Shown in pieces: positions 17,703 to 26,888 of a stretch of DNA of 64,000 nt. The DNA is from Cyclobacterium plantarum (lineage in GTDB: Bacteria; Bacteroidota; Bacteroidia; Cytophagales; Cyclobacteriaceae): assembly GCF_011290685.1 (NCBI RefSeq), contig NZ_JAANYN010000006.1, positions 124,001 through 188,000 of the forward strand. The letters are read 5' to 3'. Numbering within the stretch: position 1 is the stretch's first letter; every line of letters starts with the position of its first letter. The translations under genes and the position numbers were made by a program. The notes beneath the pieces were generated by a model. The model searched no databases. It was not told the origin of the DNA and saw only the letters and a list, made by a program, of their open reading frames with translations.

Positions 17703-18056
17703 ATGACGGCAGAGGAGCTGAGCAATGTAATAGTAAAAGGGATGGAAGATAAAAAAGCTTCCGATATTGTGGTAATGGACTTAAGAGATATCAATAGTAC
17801 GATGACTGATTTTTTTGTGATTTGTTCAGGTACATCAGACACACAAATAGAAGGTATATCCAATGCTGTAGAAGAAGAAGTCTTTAAAACCAACAATGAA
17901 AAGCCCTGGAAAAGCGAAGGAAAAAATAACCGGCAGTGGGTTTTAATGGACTATGTCAATGTAGTGGTTCATATTTTCTTAAAAGAAAAGAGGGAATTTT
18001 ACCAACTGGAGGATCTCTGGGGTGATGCTAAAGTAACCAAAATAAACAATCACTAA
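17703..18056 (+). CDS. rsfS: Ribosome silencing factor RsfS
   Basis: The 117-residue protein is the usual RsfS/Iojap size. The core [20 protein letters not shown] (about 20-39) and the C-terminal [20 protein letters not shown] region with [10 protein letters not shown] are family hallmarks. RsfS binds ribosomal protein uL14 and blocks subunit joining in starvation. It is followed 70 bases later by ftsH in the same direction and is divergent from birA, a gene order often seen in Bacteroidota. Confidence 0.95.
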   Translation: MTAEELSNVIVKGMEDKKASDIVVMDLRDINSTMTDFFVICSGTSDTQIEGISNAVEEEVFKTNNEKPWKSEGKNNRQWVLMDYVNVVVHIFLKEKREFYQLEDLWGDAKVTKINNH

Positions 18057-18126
18057 TCGCCATGTATTTAAACCTTCATTTTTTAATTTCGTTCTACAAA
18101 AAGTTTATAGCAATAAAAAAATCAAG

Positions 18127-20178
18127 ATGAGTGATAAAAATAAATCAAAAAAATTTGTTCCTAAACCACCTCAAAAACCAAATCTTCAGCTTTGGTTAAT
18201 CATTACTGCGGTCATTGTTTTGATAGGGGTAACCTGGTTTAATCAAAATTCGGCAACAGTAGAGATAACCATGAAACGATTTGAAGACATGGTGCTAAGC
18301 AGCGATGTCAAAAAAGTAACGGTGATCTACAACCAAAACTATGTCGAAGTCACGCTGAGGGAAGAGGCATTGGAGAATCAAAGGTACAAGGACGAATTGG
18401 AAGCTCAAAACCGCTTTTACAACCCTGCAGGGCCCCATTATAAAATCAATATTGCTTCCGTTGATAATTTTATTGAAAATTATACCCAACTTGAAGAGCA
18501 GCTTCCGGAAGGAGAAAGGATCGGCTACTCTGCAAAAGAAGAAGAAAGTTGGGGCAATTGGATTTCGAGCTTCGGATTCCTGATTTTGATATTTTTCCTT
18601 TTCTGGATGATGATGAGAAGGATGTCAGGTCCAAGTGGTCCTGGTGGTCAGATTTTCAATGTAGGGAAATCCAAGGCCCAGTTATTTGATGCTGAAAATA
18701 AAGTCAAAATCACTTTTGACAATGTGGCAGGCCTGGATGAGGCAAAGGAAGAGGTAGAGGAAATTGTCGAATTTCTAAAAACCCCATCCAAATTCACCAA
18801 ATTGGGAGGCAAAATTCCAAAGGGTGCCTTGCTGATAGGCCCTCCCGGCACAGGTAAAACCTTATTGGCCAAAGCGGTGGCAGGAGAAGCAGGTGTACCT
18901 TTTTTCACCCTCTCAGGATCAGATTTTGTAGAAATGTTTGTTGGCGTGGGAGCAGCAAGGGTAAGAGACCTTTTCAAACAGGCGAAAGAAAAAGCACCCT
19001 GTATTATCTTTATTGATGAAATTGATGCCATCGGCCGTTCAAGGGGAAAAGGCCAAATGCCAGGCTCAAACGATGAACGTGAAAATACCCTCAATTCCCT
19101 TCTGGTGGAAATGGATGGATTTGGTACAGATTCCGGCGTCATCGTTCTTGCGGCAACTAACCGTCCTGATGTTTTGGATAGTGCTTTGTTAAGAGCAGGT
19201 AGATTTGACAGGCAAATCAGCATTGATAAACCGGATATTGTAGGCAGGGAAGCCATATTCAAAGTTCATTTGGAACCCATAAAAACTTCGGACGATGTGG
19301 AGCCCAAAAAACTTGCTGCCCAAACACCTGGTTTTGCAGGAGCTGAAATCGCCAACGTCTGCAATGAAGCAGCCCTTATCGCCGCCAGGAGAAACAAAGA
19401 TGCTGTAGACATGCAGGATTTTCAGGATGCTGTAGACAGGGTTATCGGTGGTCTTGAAAAGAAAAACAAGATTATTTCTCCTGAGGAAAAGCAAATAGTT
19501 GCTTATCATGAAGCCGGCCATGCTGTGGCGGGATGGTTTTTAGAGCATGCGGACCCATTGGTTAAGGTCAGTATAGTGCCCCGGGGGATTGCTGCGCTTG
19601 GTTACGCACAATACTTGCCCAAGGAACAGTTTCTCTATCAAACAGAGCAACTAATCGATGAAATGTGCATGGCTCTTGGAGGAAGAGCTGCGGAAGAAAT
19701 CATTTTTGGTAAAATTTCAACAGGTGCATTGAGTGATCTGGAGAGGATCACCAAAATGGCTTATTCCATGGTATCCATCTATGGCATGAATGAAAAAATC
19801 GGTAATGTGTCTTTCTATGACAGTAAGGGGAGCGAATTCAAAATGGACAAACCCTATTCTGAGAACACGGCCCAGACAATTGATGAGGAAGTGCGTAAGT
19901 TAATTGAATTTGCTTACAGCAAAACCGTCACGCTATTAAGGGAAAGAAAGACTGAATTGGAAAAAATTGCCAAGGAATTATTGGAGAAAGAGATTTTATT
20001 TCAATCCGATTTGGAAAATTTAATAGGTAAACGACCTTTTGACAAGGAGACAACCTATGAAAAATTTACCCGGTTGAAGAATGAAAAAAAACCAAATTCT
20101 GAAAGCACAACCGTTGATAAAGAGAAATCAAATAATCCGGAAGAGACAAAGGAAGATGTGATTGAAAATAAGGACTGA
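18127..20178 (+). CDS. ftsH: ATP-dependent zinc metalloprotease FtsH
   Basis: This 683-residue inner-membrane protease has two membrane helices (about 20-38 and 140-160) around a periplasmic domain. The AAA domain has Walker A GPPGTGKT (about 238-245), Walker [12 protein letters not shown], and the second region of homology with ATNRPDVLD. The M41 zinc site HEAGH is near 461-465. It degrades misfolded membrane proteins and regulators. The C-terminal 40 residues are Lys/Glu/Ser-rich and variable. A strong terminator follows. Confidence 0.97.
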   Translation: MSDKNKSKKFVPKPPQKPNLQLWLIITAVIVLIGVTWFNQNSATVEITMKRFEDMVLSSDVKKVTVIYNQNYVEVTLREEALENQRYKDELEAQNRFYNPAGPHYKINIASVDNFIENYTQLEEQLPEGERIGYSAKEEESWGNWISSFGFLILIFFLFWMMMRRMSGPSGPGGQIFNVGKSKAQLFDAENKVKITFDNVAGLDEAKEEVEEIVEFLKTPSKFTKLGGKIPKGALLIGPPGTGKTLLAKAVAGEAGVPFFTLSGSDFVEMFVGVGAARVRDLFKQAKEKAPCIIFIDEIDAIGRSRGKGQMPGSNDERENTLNSLLVEMDGFGTDSGVIVLAATNRPDVLDSALLRAGRFDRQISIDKPDIVGREAIFKVHLEPIKTSDDVEPKKLAAQTPGFAGAEIANVCNEAALIAARRNKDAVDMQDFQDAVDRVIGGLEKKNKIISPEEKQIVAYHEAGHAVAGWFLEHADPLVKVSIVPRGIAALGYAQYLPKEQFLYQTEQLIDEMCMALGGRAAEEIIFGKISTGALSDLERITKMAYSMVSIYGMNEKIGNVSFYDSKGSEFKMDKPYSENTAQTIDEEVRKLIEFAYSKTVTLLRERKTELEKIAKELLEKEILFQSDLENLIGKRPFDKETTYEKFTRLKNEKKPNSESTTVDKEKSNNPEETKEDVIENKD

Positions 20179-20209
20179 TTTTATGGCATGGCCTTATTAA
20201 TTGAATACT

Positions 20210-20235
20210 AAAAAGGAGGGCAAGCCCTCCTTTTT
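20210..20235 (+). terminator. Rho-independent terminator after ftsH
   Basis: AAAAAGGAGGG (20210-20220) and CCCTCCTTTTT (20225-20235) form a perfect 11-base stem with a CAAG loop. The symmetric A- and T-runs would allow function in both directions, but it lies 32 bases after the ftsH stop codon. Confidence 0.9.
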
Positions 20236-20321
20236 ATCGTTGGTGCATATCATCCACTTTCCTTAGAATCCTTTATCAGAAAATGGCATTTCGTGGAGAT
20301 TTACCTGCATATCGCTACAAC

Positions 20322-21107
20322 ATGAAGATTAAACTGACCAAGCAACAAAAAGTATATTTTGTTTCCGATTTCCATTTAGGAACCCCTGACCCAGAGACAA
20401 GCAAAAAACGAGAAGATAAAATTGTGAAATGGCTCGGTGAAGTAGAAAACAGTGCGGCAGCCATTTTTTTTGTTGGCGATATTTTTGATTTTTGGTTCGA
20501 ATATGACAAAGTGATTCCTAAAGGGTTTCTACGGTTTTTATCTAAGATCACCCAATTGAGAACTAAGGGCATTCCGCTTTTCTTCTTCACCGGGAATCAT
20601 GATTTATGGATGAAAGATTACTTTACAAAAGAATTGGATATTCCTGTATATCACAATCCCTTGAGCATGGAAATCAACGATAAAAGATTCCTCGTTGGGC
20701 ATGGGGATGGTTTGGGACCCGGAGATAGAAAATATAAATTGTTGAAAAAATTTTTTTCCAGCAAATCCTGTCAATGGCTATTCAAATGGATACATCCGGA
20801 TATCGGCATTTCCATTGCACAAGCCTGGTCGAAAAACAGTCGCCTAAGCAACGACCTGAAAAACGAAGATGAATTTAAAGGGAAGGAAAAAGAATGGCTT
20901 TATCAATACTGCCTGGAAATAGAGAGTAAGCTGCACTTTGATTATTATATTTTTGGCCATCGCCACCTACCACTCAACCTTCCCCTAAACGATAATGCTA
21001 CCTATTTTAACCTGGGTGAATGGGTGAACCAATGTTACTATGGGGAATTTGACGGTGAAGTTTTTCATCTCAGACAGTACAATGGATATGCGCTCAAGTC
21101 AAATTAA
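20322..21107 (+). CDS. lpxH: UDP-2,3-diacylglucosamine diphosphatase (LpxH-type)
   Basis: The ATG at 20322 (MKIKLTKQQ) gives the family-like N-terminus; an in-frame ATG at 20283 would add 13 residues. The 261-residue protein carries the calcineurin-like phosphoesterase motifs in order: SDFHLG, GDIFDFWFE, GNHD, HGDG and GHRH. The set with FDFWFEYD and the spacing fit LpxH, which cleaves UDP-diacylglucosamine to lipid X in lipid A synthesis at the inner membrane. The next gene overlaps its 3' end. A second, diverged homologue lies at 25975. Confidence 0.85.
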   Translation: MKIKLTKQQKVYFVSDFHLGTPDPETSKKREDKIVKWLGEVENSAAAIFFVGDIFDFWFEYDKVIPKGFLRFLSKITQLRTKGIPLFFFTGNHDLWMKDYFTKELDIPVYHNPLSMEINDKRFLVGHGDGLGPGDRKYKLLKKFFSSKSCQWLFKWIHPDIGISIAQAWSKNSRLSNDLKNEDEFKGKEKEWLYQYCLEIESKLHFDYYIFGHRHLPLNLPLNDNATYFNLGEWVNQCYYGEFDGEVFHLRQYNGYALKSN

Positions 21108-21921
21108 AACAGGACTTTGTGTTCTCCTGCCCTTTTATTGCCTGATGGCTTTTGCACAGGAAGAACCGGTTCTCGATGCCATTTGGCAGCTGAAAATAGA
21201 TGGTATTGACAAAATTGATGTGGACGGAAGAGGCAATATCTTTTTCAGCACCCAAAACGGCCACATCAATCAATACAATGAATCCGGTGATTCGCTTAAT
21301 TTCTATGCACCTCCTTTCAGTTCAGGTATTAGCAGACTTGATGCGCATTGGACAGTTTCCATTTTTCTTTTTTATGAAAGCCAACAGCGGTATGAGATCC
21401 TGGACCGCTTTCTTAACCCTTTGAGCCATCAATCCATGGCGGATTTAGGCCTGACAGGTTTATTTAGTCAGGCTACTCCGGGCAACAACAATAGCCTTTG
21501 GTTATATGACGAAACAGATTTACGTCTGAAAAAAATCAATTATAACAACCAGCAGGTTCTCCAGGAACAGGCATTGAACGTATTGATCCCGGAAAGTAGT
21601 TTGCAGGTGATGCAAATGATGGAAAGAAAAAACTTGTTGTTTGTGCAAGTATCCAATGAGGGGGTTTATATTTTTGACAATCAGGCCAATTTTATAAAGT
21701 CAATACCGATTGCCAATAATTCCCCTGTTTTCATCGAAAATGAAAGCATCTATTTTCTCAGGAAGAACCAGCTCCTGAAAAAAAACTTCATTAACGGTAA
21801 CACCTCCATGGTTTTACTTCCGGATAACCATAGATTTACAGGCTTAGCAGTAACAAATTCAAAGTTAATATTGACGCACCTGCATGGTTTGATGGCATTC
21901 ACCAGACCCGAAAATTTTTAA
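21082..21921 (+). CDS. Secreted protein of unknown function, propeller-like
   Basis: I do not recognise a named family. Starting at 21082 (an ATG two codons later is equally good) the 279-residue protein has a signal peptide ending near LMAFAQ. The mature part has repeated short beta-rich units with Gly-Asn/Asp-Ile-Phe turns, for example GRGNIFFSTQNGHINQYN and NEGVYIFDNQANFIKSI, consistent with a beta-propeller. It overlaps the 3' end of lpxH by 26 bases, so the two are translationally coupled, suggesting an envelope role; the overlap does not prove a shared pathway. Confidence 0.7.
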   Translation: MDMRSSQIKTGLCVLLPFYCLMAFAQEEPVLDAIWQLKIDGIDKIDVDGRGNIFFSTQNGHINQYNESGDSLNFYAPPFSSGISRLDAHWTVSIFLFYESQQRYEILDRFLNPLSHQSMADLGLTGLFSQATPGNNNSLWLYDETDLRLKKINYNNQQVLQEQALNVLIPESSLQVMQMMERKNLLFVQVSNEGVYIFDNQANFIKSIPIANNSPVFIENESIYFLRKNQLLKKNFINGNTSMVLLPDNHRFTGLAVTNSKLILTHLHGLMAFTRPENF

Positions 21922-22072
21922 TCCCCTCGATTTTACCACTTACATAAAACAGCCGAAATATTATTTCAATTAAGTTAAAAAATTAATTTATAAATTATAA
22001 TTTTGTTAAATTATATTAATTAAAGGTGAATTATTAAAATTATCTGGTTCAGTATTTGCACTTTGCAGCGTA

Positions 22073-22516
22073 ATGTATGAAGAAAAAATTACTTTGAAAC
22101 TTACTTTTCCCATCATACTCTTGGCCCTGATTCTTTTGACCGGATTGTTTTCGGTATTAGCACAAAATGTAATAAGGCCCATAGAGACGGAAATTTCCTT
22201 CCCGAAAGACTTAAATTCCCCAGATGTCAATTTCGACCTTCAATCTTTGGGCAATAAAAAATTTAAATTGGTTTTGGAAAAACCCAATCAAACCTTAACC
22301 AATGTGAAGATATATGATATTTTAGGCAACCTGATTCTTCACGACAAATTAAAACCCACAGATGGAATCCAAAAAAACTATGATTTCACCCATTTGAACA
22401 GCAAACTATTCGTGGTTGAGGTAGGAAATGCCAAATACAATAAAACCAAAAGTATCTATGCCAACCCCCAGGGTAGCATTGACCGGAGTGTAACTACTAC
22501 TACTACTGACGAATAA
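22073..22516 (+). CDS. Small exported protein with a T9SS sorting-domain-like fold
   Basis: The 147-residue product has a hydrophobic segment at about 9-30 ending in LAQ, a signal peptide or anchor. Residues about 50-128 contain KIYDILGNLILHDKL and then a strand ending KYNKTKSIY, which resembles the Por secretion-tail (type A) beta sandwich. Here it would be almost the whole mature protein, followed by a polar tail that ends in five threonines. A genuine cargo domain is missing, so it may be a decayed or stand-alone copy. Upstream DNA is extremely AT-rich. A terminator follows immediately. Confidence 0.6.
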   Translation: MYEEKITLKLTFPIILLALILLTGLFSVLAQNVIRPIETEISFPKDLNSPDVNFDLQSLGNKKFKLVLEKPNQTLTNVKIYDILGNLILHDKLKPTDGIQKNYDFTHLNSKLFVVEVGNAKYNKTKSIYANPQGSIDRSVTTTTTDE

Positions 22517-22517
22517 A

Positions 22518-22554
22518 AAAGGGGCTGTTTACAAAAAATGCAAACAGCCCCTTT
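22518..22554. terminator. Bidirectional terminator between convergent genes
   Basis: AAAGGGGCTGTTT (22518-22530) pairs perfectly over 13 bases with AAACAGCCCCTTT (22542-22554). A-rich bases precede it and T-rich bases close the stem, so it can stop both the upstream small gene and the convergent isomerase gene. Confidence 0.85.
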
Positions 22555-22575
22555 CTACAGCTATCAAATTGAAAA

Positions 22576-23004
22576 TTAATTAACTTCTACCAATTTGATG
22601 TCAAATATAAGATCTTCACCGGCCAATGGATGATTGGCATCAAGCGTGATTTTTGCCTCGTCTACATGAACAACCTTAACAGGAGTAGGTTGGCCTTGCT
22701 GATTTTGTATGGATAAGTCCATGCCCACCTCAGGTTTGATTTCTGCGGGGACTTGCTCAATCGGAACATCCAGCACCATGTCTTCTCTCTTCTGACCATA
22801 GGCCTCATCGGCTGGAATAGTGACACTCTTGTCGGCTCCTACTTCCATTCCCTGAACGGCTACATCAAATCCCTTTATCATTTTTCCATCACCTAATTGA
22901 AACTCCAAAGGCTCTCTGTCCTGAGAAGAGTCAAATATAGTTCCGTCTTTTAGTTTTCCTGTGTAGTGTACCTTAACGGTATTTCCTTTAGTTGCTACAG
23001 ACAT
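22576..23004 (-). CDS. SlyD-like FKBP-type peptidyl-prolyl isomerase
   Basis: The ATG at 23004 (MSVATKGNTV) gives 142 residues, the SlyD size; the longer frame adds 20 unrelated residues. The FKBP half has VHYTGKLKDGTIFDSS and PLEFQLGDGKMIKGFD, and the insert-in-flap chaperone domain spans about 70-125, followed by ITLDANHPLAGEDLIFDI. The His-rich nickel-binding tail of E. coli SlyD is absent. It catalyses proline isomerisation and assists folding in the cytosol. A promoter element is visible at 23029. Confidence 0.9.
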   Translation of the reverse strand: MSVATKGNTVKVHYTGKLKDGTIFDSSQDREPLEFQLGDGKMIKGFDVAVQGMEVGADKSVTIPADEAYGQKREDMVLDVPIEQVPAEIKPEVGMDLSIQNQQGQPTPVKVVHVDEAKITLDANHPLAGEDLIFDIKLVEVN

Positions 23005-23028
23005 ATTTTTAATGTTTTGATTAATAGG

Positions 23029-23036
23029 CAAAGGTA
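23029..23036 (-). promoter_or_regulatory. -7 promoter element of the SlyD-like gene
   Basis: On the minus strand the bases read TACCTTTG, an exact TAnnTTTG match, 24 bases before the ATG at 23004. A T-rich stretch takes the place of the -33 TTG. Confidence 0.45.
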
Positions 23037-23097
23037 ACAATTTTATCAGGCTATAAAAAATCAATGGGGGATGAATTCCAGGATGTACAAAAACGAT

Positions 23098-23127
23098 CTA
23101 AATATGTTCATAAACGGACATATTTAG
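23098..23127. promoter_or_regulatory. Dyad upstream of the response-regulator gene
   Basis: CTAAATATGT (23098-23107) and ACATATTTAG (23118-23127) are perfect 10-base arms, extended by two more pairs (one G-T) towards a six-base loop. No T-run follows. It lies in the 199-base divergent spacer about 75 bases before the response-regulator ATG, a suitable place for an operator or enhancer-like site. Confidence 0.5.
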
Positions 23128-23170
23128 ATGCGAAATTGGTTTTTTATCACTAAATTGGCCAAAAAAAACA

Positions 23171-23186
23171 TGGCATCATTTCAGCA
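23171..23186 (+). promoter_or_regulatory. Candidate sigma-54 (-24/-12) promoter
   Basis: TGGCATCATTTCAGCA has the GG and GC doublets at the exact 10-base spacing of a sigma-54 promoter and a good TGGCA box, but TTGC is reduced to CAGC. Transcription would start only about seven bases before the ATG at 23204, an unusually short leader. It suits autoregulation by the downstream sigma-54 activator. Confidence 0.3.
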
Positions 23187-23203
23187 CTGAAATTTCAAAA
23201 ACA

Positions 23204-24583
23204 ATGGAAGAGAAAAGCCTGGGAAGAATATTGATTGTAGATGACAACGAAGACCTTTTGTTTGCAGCAAAAATGTTGTTGAAAAAGCATGCAAAAGAGG
23301 TAACCATAGAAAAGGATCCAAGAAGAATACCCTTTTTGGTCAATAACAACAGCTATGATGTGATCCTTTTGGACATGAATTTTACCGAAGACACCACTTC
23401 CGGAAAAGAAGGGTTTCACTGGCTCAAACAGATTAAGGAAATCGATCCAAAGTCGGTAGTCATTCTGATCACAGCATTCGGAGATGTGGAAATGGCCGTC
23501 CAGGCCTTAAAAGAAGGCGCTACTGATTTTATCCTTAAACCCTGGCAAAACGAAAAGTTGCTGGCCACGCTTTCTGCAGCCATCAAACTCCGGGAAAGTT
23601 ATGAGCAGGTGGACAAGCTTTCCACCAAACAGAAACAATTGCAAGCGGATCTGAAAAAACCCTTTGAAGATATCATTGGGCAAAGTGCCTCCATGAAAAA
23701 TGTGTTTTCCATTATAGAAAAGGTGGCAAAAACAGATGCCAATATACTGATTCTTGGGGAAAACGGGACAGGAAAAGAACTCATAGCCAGGGCAATACAT
23801 GACCGTTCAGAAAGGAAAGATGAGATATTTGTGGGAGTGGATATGGGTGCCATTACCGAAAGCCTTTTTGAAAGTGAACTCTTCGGTCATAAGAGAGGAG
23901 CTTATACAGATGCAAAAGAAGACCGGGCAGGACGATTTGAAGTGGCCGATAATGGCACCTTGTTTCTGGATGAAATCGGCAACCTCAGCATGCCCCTGCA
24001 ATCAAAACTCCTAACCGTGTTACAAAGAAGGGAAGTTACCCGGATAGGGACCAACAAAGCCATCCCGGTAGACATTCGCTTGATTTGCGCCACCAATATG
24101 CCGGTACATGACATGATCATGGAAAATGGCTTCAGGCAAGATCTGCTGTACCGCATCAATACTGTGGAGATTTTTCTTCCACCTCTCCGTGAAAGGCAGG
24201 ATGATATACCCGTACTTGCCGAACATTTTCTGAAGATTTACTCTGGAAAATACCGCAAAAAATTTAAAGGACTTAAACAAAATGCCCTACAATTGTTGCA
24301 AAGATACAGCTGGCCTGGAAATATAAGGGAATTACAACATGCCATCGAAAGAGCCATTATCATGGCTGAAGGAGATGAACTGGACAGCAGGGATTTTTTC
24401 TTTCTTTCTGCCAAACCTTCCAATGAGAAAGTCAGCAACAATACCTATAATCTCGATGAGGTCGAAAAAAACCTTATTCAGAAGGCCATAGACAAAAACG
24501 GAGGAAATATATCCAAGGCAGCAAAAGAATTGGGCTTGACAAGGGCTTCCCTTTACAGGAGATTGGAAAAGTATGGATTATAA
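23204..24583 (+). CDS. Sigma-54-dependent response regulator (NtrC type)
   Basis: The 459-residue protein joins three domains: a receiver (about 7-130) with IVDDNED and the phosphoacceptor in VILLDMNF followed by a short insertion; an AAA+ activator (about 155-390) with Walker A GENGTGKE near 185 and RGAYTDAKEDRAGRF in place of the GAFTGA loop; and a Fis-type HTH (about 415-457) with GNISKAAKELGLTRASLYRR. It should activate sigma-54 promoters when phosphorylated. Its end overlaps the histidine kinase gene by 11 bases, marking the two as a cognate pair. The target genes are not evident. Confidence 0.95.
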   Translation: MEEKSLGRILIVDDNEDLLFAAKMLLKKHAKEVTIEKDPRRIPFLVNNNSYDVILLDMNFTEDTTSGKEGFHWLKQIKEIDPKSVVILITAFGDVEMAVQALKEGATDFILKPWQNEKLLATLSAAIKLRESYEQVDKLSTKQKQLQADLKKPFEDIIGQSASMKNVFSIIEKVAKTDANILILGENGTGKELIARAIHDRSERKDEIFVGVDMGAITESLFESELFGHKRGAYTDAKEDRAGRFEVADNGTLFLDEIGNLSMPLQSKLLTVLQRREVTRIGTNKAIPVDIRLICATNMPVHDMIMENGFRQDLLYRINTVEIFLPPLRERQDDIPVLAEHFLKIYSGKYRKKFKGLKQNALQLLQRYSWPGNIRELQHAIERAIIMAEGDELDSRDFFFLSAKPSNEKVSNNTYNLDEVEKNLIQKAIDKNGGNISKAAKELGLTRASLYRRLEKYGL

Positions 24584-25916
24584 AATCGGATTATTGGGAA
24601 GGGTTTTTGTTTTGGCCATTTCCCTATTTTTGCTTGCTTACATCATCACCAATGATTCGGGGGTATTTGCCATATCCCTTTTCATCATACTGACCTTTGT
24701 GCAATTGATCTTGTTGATCAGGTATGCAGAGAGCAGTTTCAAAAAAGTCAGGCAGTTTTTAGACAATATCAAACAGAGCAATTATTCAACCGTATACCCT
24801 GTTAAGTTTGATGGTACAGAGACCGATGATCTGCACATAGAATTCAATGCCATACTGGCCAAACTAAAAGAAGACCAGCTGGAGAAAGAGGCTAACTTTC
24901 AGTATTTCCGCACGGTATTCCAACATCTCAGTATTGGATTGATCACTTTTGAGGCTGACGGAAGCGTCCAAATACTCAATACCGCCGCCAAACGCATGTT
25001 GAACATTGACAAATTAAACCATATAGGGGAAATTGCCAAGGTCAATAAAGAGCTCCATCATGCCATAGAAAACCTAAGAACCGGGGGCAGTGAATTGATA
25101 AAAATCGCCCATCCTGATGGTATCATGCAACTCTCAGTCTATGCCATAGAACTTGTGCTAAGAGATGTCAAGTTCAAGTTAGTTTCTTTGCAAAATATTC
25201 AAAGTGAACTTGAAGAAAAGGAGATGGAAGCCTGGCAAAACCTGATCCGGGTGCTGACGCATGAAATCATGAATTCCATCGCTCCTATTTCTTCCCTTGC
25301 AGCCACAATCAGTACAGATATCAAACATAAAATTGATAAAAACGAAGCTGTAGCCGAAAGTGACCTGGAAGATTATCAAATGGGTATTTCCACCATTGAA
25401 AAGAGAAGTGAAGGACTGATCAATTTTGTCAGTGATTTCAGGAGTCTTGCCCATATCCCCTTACCTAAATTTACGGCCATCAAAATCCGGGACTTGTTTG
25501 ACCAAATGGACATTTTACTGCAAAATCAATTAGAAACCTTCCAGGTGGCATTGCATAAGGACATTACTCCTGAAGATTTGCTATTGTTTGCAGATTGTTC
25601 ACAAATCGAGCAAGTATTGATCAACCTAACCCAAAATTCTATCCATGCAGTGGAAAATGAGGCGGAAAAAAACATCTACCTAAGGGCTTTCATTGATGAT
25701 AATGGGAAAATTATTATAGAAATAGAAGATTCCGGAAAGGGAATAGAGGAAGAGGCCTTAAATAAGATTTTCATTCCTTTTTTCACTACCAAAAAGAAAG
25801 GATCGGGTATAGGCCTCAGCCTTTCCAAGCAAATCATGCGCCGCCATAAAGGTAATATTCAGGTGAGATCCACTCTAGGCAAAGGAACGGTGTTTAAATT
25901 GATTTTTAATGCATGA
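24573..25916 (+). CDS. Membrane sensor histidine kinase
   Basis: The 447-residue protein has two N-terminal membrane helices (about 7-50) with almost no loop between them, a HAMP-like linker, a PAS domain (about 105-210), the phosphoacceptor motif LTHEIMNSIAPI (His near 230) and an ATPase domain with NLTQNSIHAVE, EDSGKGIEEE and GSGIGLSLSKQIM. With no real periplasmic domain it probably senses a cytosolic or membrane cue through PAS. It begins inside the last codons of the response-regulator gene, so the two are translationally coupled. Confidence 0.95.
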   Translation: MDYKIGLLGRVFVLAISLFLLAYIITNDSGVFAISLFIILTFVQLILLIRYAESSFKKVRQFLDNIKQSNYSTVYPVKFDGTETDDLHIEFNAILAKLKEDQLEKEANFQYFRTVFQHLSIGLITFEADGSVQILNTAAKRMLNIDKLNHIGEIAKVNKELHHAIENLRTGGSELIKIAHPDGIMQLSVYAIELVLRDVKFKLVSLQNIQSELEEKEMEAWQNLIRVLTHEIMNSIAPISSLAATISTDIKHKIDKNEAVAESDLEDYQMGISTIEKRSEGLINFVSDFRSLAHIPLPKFTAIKIRDLFDQMDILLQNQLETFQVALHKDITPEDLLLFADCSQIEQVLINLTQNSIHAVENEAEKNIYLRAFIDDNGKIIIEIEDSGKGIEEEALNKIFIPFFTTKKKGSGIGLSLSKQIMRRHKGNIQVRSTLGKGTVFKLIFNA

Positions 25917-25974
25917 TTTTTCTGACATGACTTTTTTAATCCCGGGATAACAATTCGTTCACAATTTAAGGCCG

Positions 25975-26883
25975 TTGGATACCTTTAATAGCATTTTGGT
26001 AAACCAGGCTTCACGTCCAGTTTATTTCCCTTTCCTACCTTGCCACCAAAACAAAAACGTTTTGGAAACAAACTTTAAAACCATCGTCCTTTCGGACATC
26101 CACCTGGGGACAACAGGCTCCAAAGCAAAGGAGGTGGTCCGATTCCTGAAGCAGTTTCAATGCGAAAACCTGATCCTCAACGGAGATATCATTGATGGCT
26201 GGCAACTTAAAAAATCAGGGCGCTGGAAAAGAAAACACACCCGGGTTTTTAACCGGGTCCTGAAAATGATCGATTGCGACCGGACAAAAGTAGTCTATCT
26301 AAGAGGGAACCACGACGACTTTCTGGACCAGGTCCTCCCGCTTGAAATCGGCAACCTATCTATCCGGAAAGACATGATCTATGAAAGTCAGGGAAAAAAA
26401 TACTTCATTACCCACGGAGATGTTTTTGACAATATCACAACTAATTTACGTTGGATCGCCTACCTGGGAGATGTAGGATATACTTTCCTGCTCTGGTTAA
26501 ATGCCAGGGTCAATTTCTACCGGAGAAAAAAGGGATTGGCCTACTTTTCCCTTTCCCAATATGTAAAATCCAGGGTCAAATCTGCCGTTGCCTATATTGA
26601 TGATTTTGAAAGGGAGCTTTGTAAGGTCGCCCGGTCCAAAGGTTGCGATGGGATCATCTGCGGCCATATTCATAAAGCCGAAATCAGAAATATTGATGGG
26701 ATCGATTACTACAATTCAGGAGACTGGGTAGAATCCTTAAGTGCATTGGCTGAAGATCATGATGGAAATTGGCAACTGATCTACTTTAACCAATTGGATT
26801 TTGGAAAACAGGACAAGAATGCCGGAAAGGTGGTTCCCATAAAGGATACAGAATTTTCAAAATTAAATACCTTTTATCAATAA
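25975..26883 (+). CDS. LpxH-like metallophosphoesterase, second copy
   Basis: The phosphoesterase motifs LSDIHLG, NGDIIDGW, RGNHDDF, THGD and GHIHKAE are complete, so it is an active-looking metal-dependent phosphoesterase. This subgroup (about 270 residues, with THGDVFD and YNSGDWVES) is common in Bacteroidota and is usually labelled UDP-2,3-diacylglucosamine diphosphatase, though a canonical copy already lies at 20322. The start is uncertain: no ATG lies before the first motif in frame, so translation must begin at a TTG (25975, or 26062, which gives a more family-like N-terminus). The glycosyltransferase gene follows after five bases, pointing to a role in glycolipid or envelope metabolism. 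Confidence 0.8.
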   Translation: MDTFNSILVNQASRPVYFPFLPCHQNKNVLETNFKTIVLSDIHLGTTGSKAKEVVRFLKQFQCENLILNGDIIDGWQLKKSGRWKRKHTRVFNRVLKMIDCDRTKVVYLRGNHDDFLDQVLPLEIGNLSIRKDMIYESQGKKYFITHGDVFDNITTNLRWIAYLGDVGYTFLLWLNARVNFYRRKKGLAYFSLSQYVKSRVKSAVAYIDDFERELCKVARSKGCDGIICGHIHKAEIRNIDGIDYYNSGDWVESLSALAEDHDGNWQLIYFNQLDFGKQDKNAGKVVPIKDTEFSKLNTFYQ

Positions 26884-26888
26884 TCGAC

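Noticed and set aside
18648-19262. 204-codon minus-strand frame opposite ftsH
   Set aside because: It lies wholly inside the AAA domain of ftsH, has low-complexity Ser/Pro/Ile content and no family-like motif. A shadow of a conserved gene.
22490-22510. Short ACT trinucleotide repeat
   Set aside because: Five threonine codons at the end of a coding sequence; too short to call a microsatellite of interest.
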